The notes beneath the pieces were generated by a model. That model saw only the letters and a program-made list of their open reading frames with translations. It was not told the origin of the DNA and ran no database searches. The translations under genes and the position numbers were made by a program. A stretch of DNA of 10,250 nucleotides from JBBSEX01 sp038239345 (GTDB lineage: Bacteria; Acidobacteriota; Terriglobia; Bryobacterales; Bryobacteraceae), in NCBI GenBank assembly GCA_038239345.1, contig JBBSEX010000073.1:1-10250 (forward strand). Direction: 5' to 3'. Below, one piece after another: positions 1-7,425 of the stretch; within the stretch, counting starts at the first letter, position 1, and each line of letters begins with the position of its first letter.

Positions 1-120
1 GCAAATCTGGCGATAGCTGAGCGGGTATGTCAAATACCAACGCACCGCGACAACGATGACCTCATCTTGGAACCAGCGGCCGAGGAATAGAGGATCACGA
101 GTAGTGCGCGGTGTCGCCAT
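1..120 (-). CDS. IS6-family transposase, N-terminal 40 residues (partial)
   Basis: This is the start of a DDE-type transposase that would move the IS by replicative cointegrate formation. The reading frame begins at an ATG (120-118) and stays open to the window edge. Residues 12-36 carry the family signature: FLGRWF, then VAVRWYL, then LSYRQ, which lines up with the FKGRHF / AVRWYC / SYRE pattern of IS26 TnpA. The catalytic DDE residues lie beyond the edge, so activity cannot be assessed. No strong Shine-Dalgarno sequence is visible. The plus-strand frame over the same bases (1-90) also lacks internal stops but resembles nothing, and it is rejected in favour of this frame. Confidence 0.85.
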   Translation of the reverse strand, partial: MATPRTTRDPLFLGRWFQDEVIVVAVRWYLTYPLSYRQIC

Positions 121-186
121 ACTCGGCAGTGTACCCGCTTTCCCGGCGCTTGCAACGGAACCTTCAACTGCATGGATATCCGAGAG

Positions 187-203
187 AACTTTGCACCAGA
201 GCC
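187..203 (-). repeat. IS6-family terminal inverted repeat
   Basis: Read on the minus strand this is GGCTCTGGTGCAAAGTT, very close to the IS26 inverted repeat, which begins GGCACTGTTGCAAA. It fixes the outer boundary of the insertion at 203. Read outward, toward the sigma-factor gene, it contains TTGCAC at 191-196. IS26-like repeats can donate such a -35 hexamer to form hybrid promoters. Here no convincing -10 hexamer lies 16-18 bp further on, so promoter activity is doubtful. Confidence 0.8.
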
Positions 204-302
204 GCCGGGAGTAGGGCAGCGGGCCATTCCAGACCTGCAAGAAATCGCGTCGGTCCCGCCGAGCCTAGGGGCATAGCAGTTGTCGGATACAATCGAAACC
301 AC

Positions 303-905
303 GTGAACGAATCTTCTCATCCAGCGGCCAACCCCGGCGAGATCACCGAGCTCCTCCAGCAACTTCGCTCAGGCGACCAAGACGCTGAATCCAAACTGCT
401 CCCGCTATTGTATCCGGAACTCCGCCGCATGGCCGCGCGGATCATGAGCAGGGAGCGGCCGGAGCACACGCTGCAGGCCACAGCGCTAGTCCACGAGGCC
501 TACATTCGTCTCTCCGGCGGCAAAGATCAGGATTGGCGAAACCGTGCTCACTTTTTCGCGCTCGCTTCCCACGTCATGAGGCAGGTTTTGGTTGACCACG
601 CCCGCCGGACACGCTCGGCCAAACGTGGTGGCGCTCAACACCGAATCCAATTGAGCGAAGCCATACTTGTCGGTTCCCAGGACGCCGACCGTGTCCTCAC
701 CATCAGCGAGGCGATGGACCGGCTCGCGAAGTGGGATCCACGCCAATGCCGGGTAATCGAAATGCGCTTCTTCGGCGGTCTTACTGAACAGGAAATCGCG
801 GAGGTTTTGGGCGTGGATACTCGCACGGTGAAGCGCGATTGGAAAATGGCCAAAGCCTGGCTGAAAGGAGAACTCACCAAACGACAGGTGCAAGATGACG
901 GCTGA
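303..905 (+). CDS. ECF-subfamily RNA polymerase sigma factor (200 aa)
   Basis: This is a sigma-70-type specificity factor that directs RNA polymerase to a dedicated promoter set. Region sigma-2 spans about residues 14-100. It contains the diagnostic stretches GDQDAESKLLPLLYPELRRMA and RPEHTLQATALVHEAY, typical of the ECF group that accompanies Ser/Thr kinases in Acidobacteriota and Planctomycetes. Region sigma-4 (about 133-190) has the helix-turn-helix TEQEIAEVLGVDTRTVKRDW. The frame stays open back to 111, but family proteins begin 10-15 residues before the ITELL motif, so I choose the GTG at 303. No Shine-Dalgarno precedes it. A TACAAT hexamer at 288-293 could be a -10 giving a nearly leaderless transcript. 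An IS6-family element ends 99 bp upstream and may have replaced part of the native control region. The 3' end overlaps the kinase start. Family assignment is secure; the target promoters are unknown. Confidence 0.93.
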   Translation: MNESSHPAANPGEITELLQQLRSGDQDAESKLLPLLYPELRRMAARIMSRERPEHTLQATALVHEAYIRLSGGKDQDWRNRAHFFALASHVMRQVLVDHARRTRSAKRGGAQHRIQLSEAILVGSQDADRVLTISEAMDRLAKWDPRQCRVIEMRFFGGLTEQEIAEVLGVDTRTVKRDWKMAKAWLKGELTKRQVQDDG

Positions 906-2997
906 ACGCTGGGCGAGACTCAAGGAATTGTTCGAGCAAGCCGTCGAGCTTGAATCGTCCGAGCGCGCCGGGTTTATCGAACGCCAGTGTGGAATGGATC
1001 GCGAGCTCTCCGAGAGCTTGTGGAATCTACTGCGCCAGCACGAGTCCGCATCAGACTTCCTCGATTCTCCCCTGGTCAGCCGTCAGCGGGTATTCGCCTA
1101 TTTTACTCAAAGCGGGCGCGCTTTCAAGGCCGGAGAAGTCGTCGCGACCCGGTTCAGGATCATCAATTTCATCGGACAGGGCGGCATGGGCGAGGTCTAT
1201 GAAGCCGAGGACCTCGAACTCGGTGAACGCGTTGCATTGAAAACGTTGCGGACAGCTATTGCTTCGGATGAGAACGTAATGGCGCGATTCAAGCAGGAAA
1301 TCCAGCTCGGACGCCGCGTCACGCACCCCAATGTGTCGCGGATTTTCGACATGTTCCGTCACGTGAGCCCGGACGGTGCCACTCTAACGTTCTTGACGAT
1401 GGAACTGCTCGACGGAGAGACGTTGGCGCACCGCATCCGCAGTGGAGGCAGATTCAGTACCGGCGAAGCGCTGCCCATCGTTAGACAGATCGTCGCCGGT
1501 CTCGAAGCTGCGCATGCGGCTGGTATCATTCATCGCGACTTCAAAAGCAGCAACGTGATGCTCACCAGCAACCCGACCGGAGGCACGCGCGCCGTTGTCA
1601 CGGATTTCGGACTTGCGGGCGCCGCGCAAGGTGACTCTGGCCTCCCCGCCGCCGGCACCCCTGCCTACATCGCGCCCGAGCAACTGTGTAACAAAGAATT
1701 AACCCCTGCCGTGGACATCTACGCGCTCGGCGTGGTGATGTTCGAGATAGTCACCGGATGCTTGCCCTTCACCGGCCAAACAACAATTGAAATAGCCAAA
1801 AAGCGCCTCTACGAACCGGCTCCTGCACCTCGGCAATTCGCGCCGAACCTTCCCGGCCGGTGGAATACCGCGATTCTGGCGTGTCTCGATCAGGATCCTT
1901 TGCGCCGACCCGCGCCCGTTACGGCGGTTCTCGATCGATTAGAGGGATCTGGAGTGTATAGGCGCTGGTTCATTGGCGCAAGCACGGTCGCAGCTCTCGG
2001 CGGCACTGTGGCCTCGCTGGCGACGCGTCCCCGCCCCATCAAGCCCGAAGCGGAGAAGAACTTCAAGCGTGCCGAGGAATTCGCCAAACGGCGCAATGCT
2101 GAAGGGTTCCAAAACGCTATCGAAGAGTACAAGCGGGCAGTCGCAATCCAACCGGATTACGATCACGCTTGGGCCGGCCTAGCTGCGTCCTACGCGGCCG
2201 GGGCGAACTTCAACTTCATGGCGCCCGCCACCGCACTAAAGGAAGCCCGCAACGCCTCCGAACAGGCGTTGAATTTAAACCCCCGTCTCGCCAAAGCGCA
2301 AGGCGTGCTCGGTTACGTAATCTCGATCGACGTCCACACCTGGCTAACTGCGGAACCTTATCTGAAGCGAGCTGTCGAGACCGACCCGAAAGAGCCGAGC
2401 GCGCGGCTCTGGTATGGCGCTTATCTCGGTAAAGTCGGACGGTCCCAAGAGGCAATCCGGCAACTCAAGGCAGGCCTCGATCAGGCACCCTCGGACCTGG
2501 TGCTCAATCAGCAACTCGCGATGGAGTATTTTCGAGCGGGCCAACTCGACGAATTTCTCACGCAGGCGCGCACGCTGGTGTGGCTGCAGCCATTCGATCC
2601 CGCGTCCCATCTCGCACTTGCCCGCGCTCTCGAGTGGAAAGGGCAATACGAGGAAGCCCTGAGAAGTTGCGACGAAGCCGACAAATACAAGAGTTCGGTA
2701 TCGGCTCTGTGCTTTCGCGGCTCGACTGAAGCGGCTCGTGGCAATCGCGCGAGAGCATCCGAAATTGCAATGCAAGTAGAAGTCTACTGGCGCACTCATC
2801 CATTCGAAACAATTTTGCTCGCTGGATTGTTTTGTCAGTTGGGAATGGCTGGGAAAGCGGTCGCAGTCTTGAATGCTGGTTACGATCGGAACGATAGCTC
2901 GGTGTTGACGGCGCCAGCGAGTCCCTATTTGAAATCGCTGCGCAGCGATTTGGACTTCCAAGCCTTTTTGCGACGTCTCGGTCTCAAGTCCCTGTGA
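895..2997 (+). CDS. Ser/Thr protein kinase with C-terminal TPR repeats (700 aa)
   Basis: This is a Hanks-type (PknB-like) kinase, probably anchored in the inner membrane. Residues 1-65 form the acidobacterial-type N-terminal helical region ending in ASDFLDSP. The kinase domain (about 85-350) has glycine loop GQGGMG (94-99), ATP-binding Lys116 in VALK, likely helix-C Glu135, catalytic loop HRDFKSSN (213-220, Asp215), DFG (237-239) and APE (260-262). All catalytic residues are present, so it should be active. The usual HRDL is HRDF here, a minor change. A weak hydrophobic stretch at 357-376 could be a membrane segment. Residues 388-690 are TPR-like helical repeats, for example AIEEYKRAVAIQPDYDHAWAG, ending in the common SLRSDLDFQAFLRRLGL tail. 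The ATG at 895 overlaps the last 11 nt of the sigma gene, implying translational coupling. The kinase may control that sigma factor by phosphorylation; this is inference from pairing. Its stop is 4 bp from the stop of the convergent cyclodehydratase gene. Confidence 0.95.
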   Translation: MTAERWARLKELFEQAVELESSERAGFIERQCGMDRELSESLWNLLRQHESASDFLDSPLVSRQRVFAYFTQSGRAFKAGEVVATRFRIINFIGQGGMGEVYEAEDLELGERVALKTLRTAIASDENVMARFKQEIQLGRRVTHPNVSRIFDMFRHVSPDGATLTFLTMELLDGETLAHRIRSGGRFSTGEALPIVRQIVAGLEAAHAAGIIHRDFKSSNVMLTSNPTGGTRAVVTDFGLAGAAQGDSGLPAAGTPAYIAPEQLCNKELTPAVDIYALGVVMFEIVTGCLPFTGQTTIEIAKKRLYEPAPAPRQFAPNLPGRWNTAILACLDQDPLRRPAPVTAVLDRLEGSGVYRRWFIGASTVAALGGTVASLATRPRPIKPEAEKNFKRAEEFAKRRNAEGFQNAIEEYKRAVAIQPDYDHAWAGLAASYAAGANFNFMAPATALKEARNASEQALNLNPRLAKAQGVLGYVISIDVHTWLTAEPYLKRAVETDPKEPSARLWYGAYLGKVGRSQEAIRQLKAGLDQAPSDLVLNQQLAMEYFRAGQLDEFLTQARTLVWLQPFDPASHLALARALEWKGQYEEALRSCDEADKYKSSVSALCFRGSTEAARGNRARASEIAMQVEVYWRTHPFETILLAGLFCQLGMAGKAVAVLNAGYDRNDSSVLTAPASPYLKSLRSDLDFQAFLRRLGLKSL

Positions 2998-3001
2998 AAT
3001 A

Positions 3002-5101
3002 TCAGAGCATGCACGGCACCGGATTCACGTCCTGCTCTGCCACTGGTATGCGACGCCATCCCATCTTTACCGGCACATCATAAAGACGCTTCGGTGCAAG
3101 TCGCGTCCAGCAATGGCACAGTCCCGGGACAAACGCACGCGCCGTAGGCATTCCGATGTCCGGCCGGGTCAGATCGATATAGAAGGGCTCCAGCCCGACC
3201 ATTGCCAGACGCTCGTCGCAATGCTGGAGCGCCTCGGCAATATCCAGTGACGGTTCGACCAGGGGCAGGGCCTCTCCTTGCGGCTCCAGGTACGAATCGG
3301 CTTCGAGCGAAGCCGTCCGCCACCACGCGACGAATTCTTTCTGCGGCCCCACGGAGCTGCTCCAATACCAGATTTGTGAAAGTTCGGATAGCGCCTTGAG
3401 CGCTGCTACTCGCGGCGAAATATGCGCGGCAGCCGCAAACATTGGCTCCTTGCCAAGTTGATTCACAGACACGGCCACATAAACTGGAAGTCTAATGTCG
3501 GTGGTAATATCGAGTACCCACGCTCTGCGGCCAAATGTCCGGAAAGCTTCTTCAATTTGTAGCATCGCGGGATCGTGGAAGGCAGAAAGGGAGGTACGCG
3601 GCCGTTTTTCCCGGTTATACCACCAGATCGCGAGCGCATCTCTTTCAATCAACTCAAGCAGCGCATGTAGGATGGCCTCGTCGAGTGTAGGACCGCTCGC
3701 GCAACCGATGGAGTCCGGATTGTAATACTCCGGCTGGCCGACGCTGAAATTGAAAAAAAGATAGACGAACGCGGACGGAACGAAACTTGTGCACCCCGTG
3801 CGAAGCGATCGCACTTCCGTCCACGCAATGGGCGCGTCGGGATCGAAGCGCTCTGGAATCCAGTGCATCTCAGTGTGCGCCGCATTCCAGATATCGCGCG
3901 CGCGGTACTGCGATTCACTGAACTGGAGCAGTTCCTGCACTGGAAGTGCGGCTATCTCACCAACCCGCGCTTGAATGTAGCACTCATCTCCATGATGTGT
4001 ACAGGAATGCCGCTCCAGCGCTTCGGCAATACTGTTCCGCTCAGCGTTTTCGGGCGTCATTCCTTTGCCGAAGGCGTCGAGCGGCTGTAGCAAATAGCGG
4101 CGCTCAGCTACGGGTAGCGGGTTCACAAATTTGGCGCGTGCATGGAACAAGCCGCCCGAACGATCCGACGTGGTTTGTACTTGCGAAACCAAGCCTGTGA
4201 TCGGGCTAACAAAGGAATATAGACGTTGTGGTGCGTCCAGTACAATGTGAGATGGTCCGCAGTTCGCACACTGTGGCCTGCGCCGGACATGGCTGCGCGC
4301 CTGTTCGAGAGTGCGGGTATCGAACGTCAGGATACAGTCCTCCAGATGCCGATACTCTCCAGTCGCGCTCCAGACTGCTGCGGTTGTCGCGATCATCCCG
4401 GCGGCGAGAGCCAACGTCGCTGGCAGCGCCGCGATTGAGGGTTGCGGTGGAAGCACACCATCACCCCATCCATATAGGGCCGCCTGGTGCCACCGGTTGG
4501 TCTTGATCGCTGCTGCAAGGCAATGCCAACAGGCAGTTTCACCCGGAATGATCAGAGGACCAATCCAGATCGTGTGTCCGACAGGCTTAGCCAGTAACCA
4601 CGGTTGTTTACGGGTCCGGCTAATCTCGGCTAGCCGACTATCCAGGTAATCGTCAACCGTGACAACAAGCGCGCGCATGTCTTCTCCGATCTTCAGACCG
4701 CTTGAATCCAAAGCCTGCACCAGCATTGCGCGCCCGCTGGCGCAAAGCGAAAGTAACTCGATAGAACCGGGAATGGCGCTACCCACGCTCTCCCAAAATG
4801 CCGCCTGTGGCCGTGGAATATCCTCCTGCGCAAATCGTAGAAAACCCACACGCATCAATTCTTCCAGCGCTGCGCTAATCTCCCCTGGGCTGTATTCGTC
4901 TGCCAGCGCCGCCTCGAATTCCCGCAAAGTTTGGCCACGCGCGATCAATGTCCCCAATTTCGAGTAAATAGCACCTTCAAACGCATGGACTGCGGACTCC
5001 TCGACGAGCAGCAGGGTATCCCCCTTGGAGACGGCGGTGAATCGCGCGGCGGGTCTAAATGGATCGCCACGCGAAGCCGTTGCAAAATTGAGTTGATTCA
5101 C
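3002..5101 (-). CDS. Fused TOMM cyclodehydratase: leader-binding/E1-like plus YcaO (SagC-SagD type, 699 aa)
   Basis: This is predicted to install thiazoline/oxazoline rings on Cys, Ser or Thr of a ribosomal precursor peptide, using ATP to activate the backbone amide. Residues 18-95 look like a PqqD-like winged-helix RiPP recognition element that would bind a leader peptide. Residues about 105-290 are the E1/ThiF-like domain, with a worn nucleotide site and two CxxC pairs (C191/C194, C278/C281) that should hold structural zinc. Residues about 335-699 are YcaO, with ATP-site motifs AERNSIAEALERHS (353-366), ALLELIERDA (480-489) and ALSELSQ (570-576). Most YcaO cyclodehydratases end in a PxPxP motif; this one ends NPVPCML, a degenerate form with a short extra tail. 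The start is the GTG at 5101, immediately before the recognition domain; its Shine-Dalgarno is weak. No SagB-type dehydrogenase, exporter or obvious precursor is nearby, so substrate and product are unknown. Confidence 0.92.
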   Translation of the reverse strand: MNQLNFATASRGDPFRPAARFTAVSKGDTLLLVEESAVHAFEGAIYSKLGTLIARGQTLREFEAALADEYSPGEISAALEELMRVGFLRFAQEDIPRPQAAFWESVGSAIPGSIELLSLCASGRAMLVQALDSSGLKIGEDMRALVVTVDDYLDSRLAEISRTRKQPWLLAKPVGHTIWIGPLIIPGETACWHCLAAAIKTNRWHQAALYGWGDGVLPPQPSIAALPATLALAAGMIATTAAVWSATGEYRHLEDCILTFDTRTLEQARSHVRRRPQCANCGPSHIVLDAPQRLYSFVSPITGLVSQVQTTSDRSGGLFHARAKFVNPLPVAERRYLLQPLDAFGKGMTPENAERNSIAEALERHSCTHHGDECYIQARVGEIAALPVQELLQFSESQYRARDIWNAAHTEMHWIPERFDPDAPIAWTEVRSLRTGCTSFVPSAFVYLFFNFSVGQPEYYNPDSIGCASGPTLDEAILHALLELIERDALAIWWYNREKRPRTSLSAFHDPAMLQIEEAFRTFGRRAWVLDITTDIRLPVYVAVSVNQLGKEPMFAAAAHISPRVAALKALSELSQIWYWSSSVGPQKEFVAWWRTASLEADSYLEPQGEALPLVEPSLDIAEALQHCDERLAMVGLEPFYIDLTRPDIGMPTARAFVPGLCHCWTRLAPKRLYDVPVKMGWRRIPVAEQDVNPVPCML

Positions 5102-5168
5102 CGGAAACTATACTGTACACTCACGAACGTCATCCGAAAAGAATCACGATATTAAAGGAAGCACAGAA
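5102..5168. promoter_or_regulatory. Divergent intergenic control region (cyclodehydratase / 169-aa gene)
   Basis: These 67 bp separate two genes transcribed away from each other and must hold, or abut, the start signals of both. On the plus strand TATACT (5109-5114) resembles a -10 hexamer, without a good -35 at the right distance. The same AT-rich patch reads TATAGT or TACAGT on the minus strand, close to the cyclodehydratase GTG, which would give a very short or leaderless message. AAAGGAAG (5154-5161) is a good Shine-Dalgarno about 7 nt before the ATG at 5169. A shared bidirectional promoter is plausible but not shown. Confidence 0.4.
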
Positions 5169-5678
5169 ATGACAGAAACAGAGAAAAAGACACACACACC
5201 CGTTTTCCACGCACTCGTCGGTGGAGATGACAAGACAACTGTGAAGCAAAGGCACACTGGTCAGGTGCTGCGTGAATGGAAGCTAGGCGGCTATAGGCAC
5301 CAGAAACGGCCAACCCTAAACCCCGTTGGATGCCCGAAATGGTTCGACGTTCTTGTGGTCGGTGAGAAATCTGAAGACGCCCAAAAGCTCGCTACGATAC
5401 TTGGCATTGCCGCAGTGAAAGAGCGAGGCGTCGTTGCCTTCGGGTCAAGTTACCAGAGCAGGAATGTACACATAAAGGTGGCAGACAGTGAGGCACGATT
5501 ACAGGAAATTATTCACGCCGAATATGCCATTGTTCCATACTGGCATCTGAACGAGTCCAAGACGGAAACTATTGCGGATGAAATCTGGATTTCTGACCAG
5601 CCTTTCAGCTTCAATGCGGAGGAAATCGCAGCAACCAAGAAAACTTCCGAGGCCTGCCGTCTAGAGAGCCCGGACTAA
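5169..5678 (+). CDS. Unrecognised 169-aa protein divergent from the TOMM cyclodehydratase
   Basis: I do not recognise this protein. It begins with a strongly charged segment (MTETEKKTHTP), lacks a signal peptide or membrane segment, and has a central part with mixed alpha/beta character (about residues 55-135), including WFDVLVVGEKSEDAQKLATI and NVHIKVADSEARLQEII. It has only two cysteines, C54 and one near the C-terminus in SEACRLESPD. A GG lies at 18-19, but the protein is too long and too evenly folded-looking for a typical azole precursor. I do not see the nitrile-hydratase-like or Nif11-like leader pattern known from other TOMM substrates. A good Shine-Dalgarno (AAAGGAAG) supports the ATG. 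The base composition is visibly more AT-rich than that of the kinase gene. Divergent placement 67 bp from the cyclodehydratase suggests shared control. It could be a substrate, a partner protein or an unrelated neighbour. Confidence 0.8.
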   Translation: MTETEKKTHTPVFHALVGGDDKTTVKQRHTGQVLREWKLGGYRHQKRPTLNPVGCPKWFDVLVVGEKSEDAQKLATILGIAAVKERGVVAFGSSYQSRNVHIKVADSEARLQEIIHAEYAIVPYWHLNESKTETIADEIWISDQPFSFNAEEIAATKKTSEACRLESPD

Positions 5679-5694
5679 GAAGTGTAGACACTTC
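5679..5694 (+). terminator. Short inverted repeat after the 169-aa gene, possible weak terminator
   Basis: GAAGTGT-AG-ACACTTC is a perfect 7-bp inverted repeat beginning at the first base after the stop codon. As RNA it would fold as a 6-bp stem with a TAGA loop. A TTTT run follows at 5701-5704, but it is separated by six bases, so this is a poor intrinsic terminator and could instead be a protein-binding palindrome. It lies in the 118-bp gap between convergent genes, where termination in both directions would be expected. Confidence 0.3.
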
Positions 5695-5768
5695 ACTTGA
5701 TTTTACTTGTGGCGATCCGGAATTACCCGAATCGCTATTGCTTGCACGTAAGATGCCGGTGGCAGCTG

Positions 5769-5785
5769 GAAGCACATATTGCTTC
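5769..5785 (-). repeat. Small stem-loop beyond the outer-membrane protein gene
   Basis: GAAGCA-CATAT-TGCTTC forms a perfect 6-bp stem with a 5-nt loop, 11 bp past the stop codon of the 542-aa gene. No T-run follows on the minus strand, so it is not a classical intrinsic terminator. It could protect the 3' end of the transcript. Such a short repeat could also arise by chance. Confidence 0.25.
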
Positions 5786-5796
5786 TATACAGACCT

Positions 5797-7425
5797 TCAG
5801 AATAGAAATTTAAATCCGAATGTAACTTTGTCCAAATACTCGAGATTCGGCGGCAGCCTGCCGTCCTCGTAAGCTGCTGTAAGTGCGTAATGCTTACCAT
5901 GATCAAGTGAGTAATCGATGGTTACCTTACTGTGAGCTTGCCATCCACGAACGGTTCTCATGCCCACCCCTGTGCTGGTCTTATATGCTACAATCTCACG
6001 GGCTCCCAGCCAGTACGCACGCTCATCATAAGTGATGGAGAACCGCAGATACTCGATTTTACCGCGTATACCTCCGAAAGCTCGAAAGATTGCGCTTCCT
6101 GGCACGGTTATGGTGTTGGTCCTTTTGCTGTCGGTCACAGTCTGAGAGATGTACCGTCCCTCATCGGTGCCGAGATAAGGTGTTAATTCGAAGCCCCAAC
6201 GGATGGGTTCAAGCAGGTCGGTTTTGTCCTTTGGCAGGTCCTTTAGGATTAGAGCTGTTAAGGTACTAATGTTTCGCTGCAACTTGATGAATCGGATGTC
6301 CATCCGGTTTTCGAGGACCGCGTCGAGTCTGCCGAAGTTTCGATCCACTTCAAAACGTGGACCTATCGCGAATTCCAGCGCGCCGATAGATAGGGGACCA
6401 GAATGCGCCCATGCCGCGTACGCTGGAAGATTACTTCCCCCGCTTGAGCCAGCATTGGACAATGGTAAAACGAACCGAAATGGCAAGTCGAAGATGATTG
6501 AGTTCGCGGTCTTGGTGGTATGAAGACCGACATCGAGAATAACGCTCGGGTCCCAGTGCAGTGTAGATCCTCTGAGAAAAAGAGGGTGTAGAGGCGCTAA
6601 TTTACCTGCAAGCGTGAAAACGCCGGTTTGGTGAACAGCGGCATTGCCGCCAAAACTTAAATTGAATAGAGCGTCCTCCTCTTTCACCGGAGCTCCCGCA
6701 GGCTTGATTTTGCCATTCGCTATCAGGGCGACTCCAGTTCCGTCCGCCGCTGGTGCTGTTATCGTAAGCTGGTGTTCTTTACCCTCCGGCAGAGGCCGGC
6801 CAAGCTTGACGATTAAATCATTGCCTGCGCCCGCGCTGATTACCTGTGCAGGAACCCGCTGTGTGGTTTCCACGTAGTTAGGTCCTCGAGTCAGGTGAAT
6901 GACTTTTCGTTCCACATTAATGTCAGCGCCATCACTCACCGAAAGGGGGACAGGAGAATTGACCATGATTTGGCTCGCCTGCTTCGTCATATTTGCTATG
7001 ACGAGTGTTCCTTCCGGCTTGAAACGTAGCGAGAGGCGCGGGTTCGTCGGGGGATCGAAGTTGCTTAAAGTCAAAATATACGTCAGCTTAGCGTTTAGAT
7101 GTTTATTAGCTTTGAGTTTTATTCTTATGCTGTTAGGAAATCCGCTATCGACTGTCTCAAAATAATCAGCTGTGATGTCCTGGACTCGGACCTCCGGCTC
7201 ATCCGGGTTAAGCACAACGTATAGGTGATAGTTGTCGAGGCGACCAGCCTCGCGCTGGGCGAAGTCACGTGGAATCGAAACAACCGTGTTGATGTCGATC
7301 TGCATGACAGAACCCAATGGCCCAGCAGGGATTTCTCGGACTGAGAGCGTCGGTTTTGGTCCCGGCGCCGGTTGGGGGAAAGCGACAGCGCACGAAGCGA
7401 CGAGTAGGAGCGAGATCTTCGTCAC
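5797..7425 (-). CDS. Predicted outer-membrane beta-barrel protein (542 aa)
   Basis: I do not recognise the family, but the topology is readable. The N-terminus MTKISLLLVASCAVAFPQ is an export signal. It contains VASC, which fits a lipobox but would sit unusually early for a lipoprotein. Residues 25-250 look like periplasmic beta-sandwich domains. Residues 255-542 alternate polar and hydrophobic residues in short strands (IIFDLPFRFVL, VTIDYSLDHG, HYALTAAYEDG), and the protein ends KVTFGFKFLF. A C-terminal aromatic strand ending in Phe is the recognition signal for the BAM outer-membrane insertion machinery. The frame stays open to 7473, but I choose the GTG at 7425. It has GGAG five bases upstream, is directly followed by the signal peptide, and overlaps the previous stop as GTGA, implying coupling to the 109-aa gene. 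The gene is visibly AT-richer than the kinase gene. Pore, receptor or anchor roles are all possible. Confidence 0.8.
   Translation of the reverse strand: MTKISLLLVASCAVAFPQPAPGPKPTLSVREIPAGPLGSVMQIDINTVVSIPRDFAQREAGRLDNYHLYVVLNPDEPEVRVQDITADYFETVDSGFPNSIRIKLKANKHLNAKLTYILTLSNFDPPTNPRLSLRFKPEGTLVIANMTKQASQIMVNSPVPLSVSDGADINVERKVIHLTRGPNYVETTQRVPAQVISAGAGNDLIVKLGRPLPEGKEHQLTITAPAADGTGVALIANGKIKPAGAPVKEEDALFNLSFGGNAAVHQTGVFTLAGKLAPLHPLFLRGSTLHWDPSVILDVGLHTTKTANSIIFDLPFRFVLPLSNAGSSGGSNLPAYAAWAHSGPLSIGALEFAIGPRFEVDRNFGRLDAVLENRMDIRFIKLQRNISTLTALILKDLPKDKTDLLEPIRWGFELTPYLGTDEGRYISQTVTDSKRTNTITVPGSAIFRAFGGIRGKIEYLRFSITYDERAYWLGAREIVAYKTSTGVGMRTVRGWQAHSKVTIDYSLDHGKHYALTAAYEDGRLPPNLEYLDKVTFGFKFLF

Larger units (their letters stand above)
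1..203 (-). mobile_element. IS6/IS26-family insertion sequence, one end (partial)
   Basis: The left edge of the window lies inside an IS6-family element whose transposase reads leftwards out of the window. Two independent signals agree. The minus-strand frame from 120 to 1 translates to a typical IS6 transposase N-terminus. The sequence at 187-203, read on the minus strand, is a close match to the IS26-type terminal inverted repeat. The repeat lies 67 nt upstream of the transposase ATG, the compact spacing usual for this family. The other end, and therefore the 8-bp target duplication, is outside the window; if a duplication exists, the copy here would be 204-211. Whether the element is intact cannot be judged. 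Confidence 0.85.

Noticed and set aside
1..90. Plus-strand open frame ending at a TAG at 88-90, readable as a gene tail
   Set aside because: The opposite strand over the same bases encodes a clear IS6 transposase N-terminus with its inverted repeat at the expected distance.
111..302. N-terminal extension of the sigma factor back to 111
   Set aside because: The extension would cross the IS inverted repeat and has no resemblance to sigma factors; the family begins near the GTG at 303.
30..362. Minus-strand 110-codon open frame crossing the IS boundary
   Set aside because: It runs through the inverted repeat, out of frame with the transposase, and overlaps the sigma-factor start; no family features.
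2344..2961. Minus-strand 205-codon open frame inside the kinase gene
   Set aside because: It is a shadow of the TPR region, with no ribosome-binding site and no recognisable features.
4226..4649. Overlapping plus-strand open frames inside the cyclodehydratase gene
   Set aside because: They are antisense shadows of the E1-like domain, whose motifs on the minus strand are clear.
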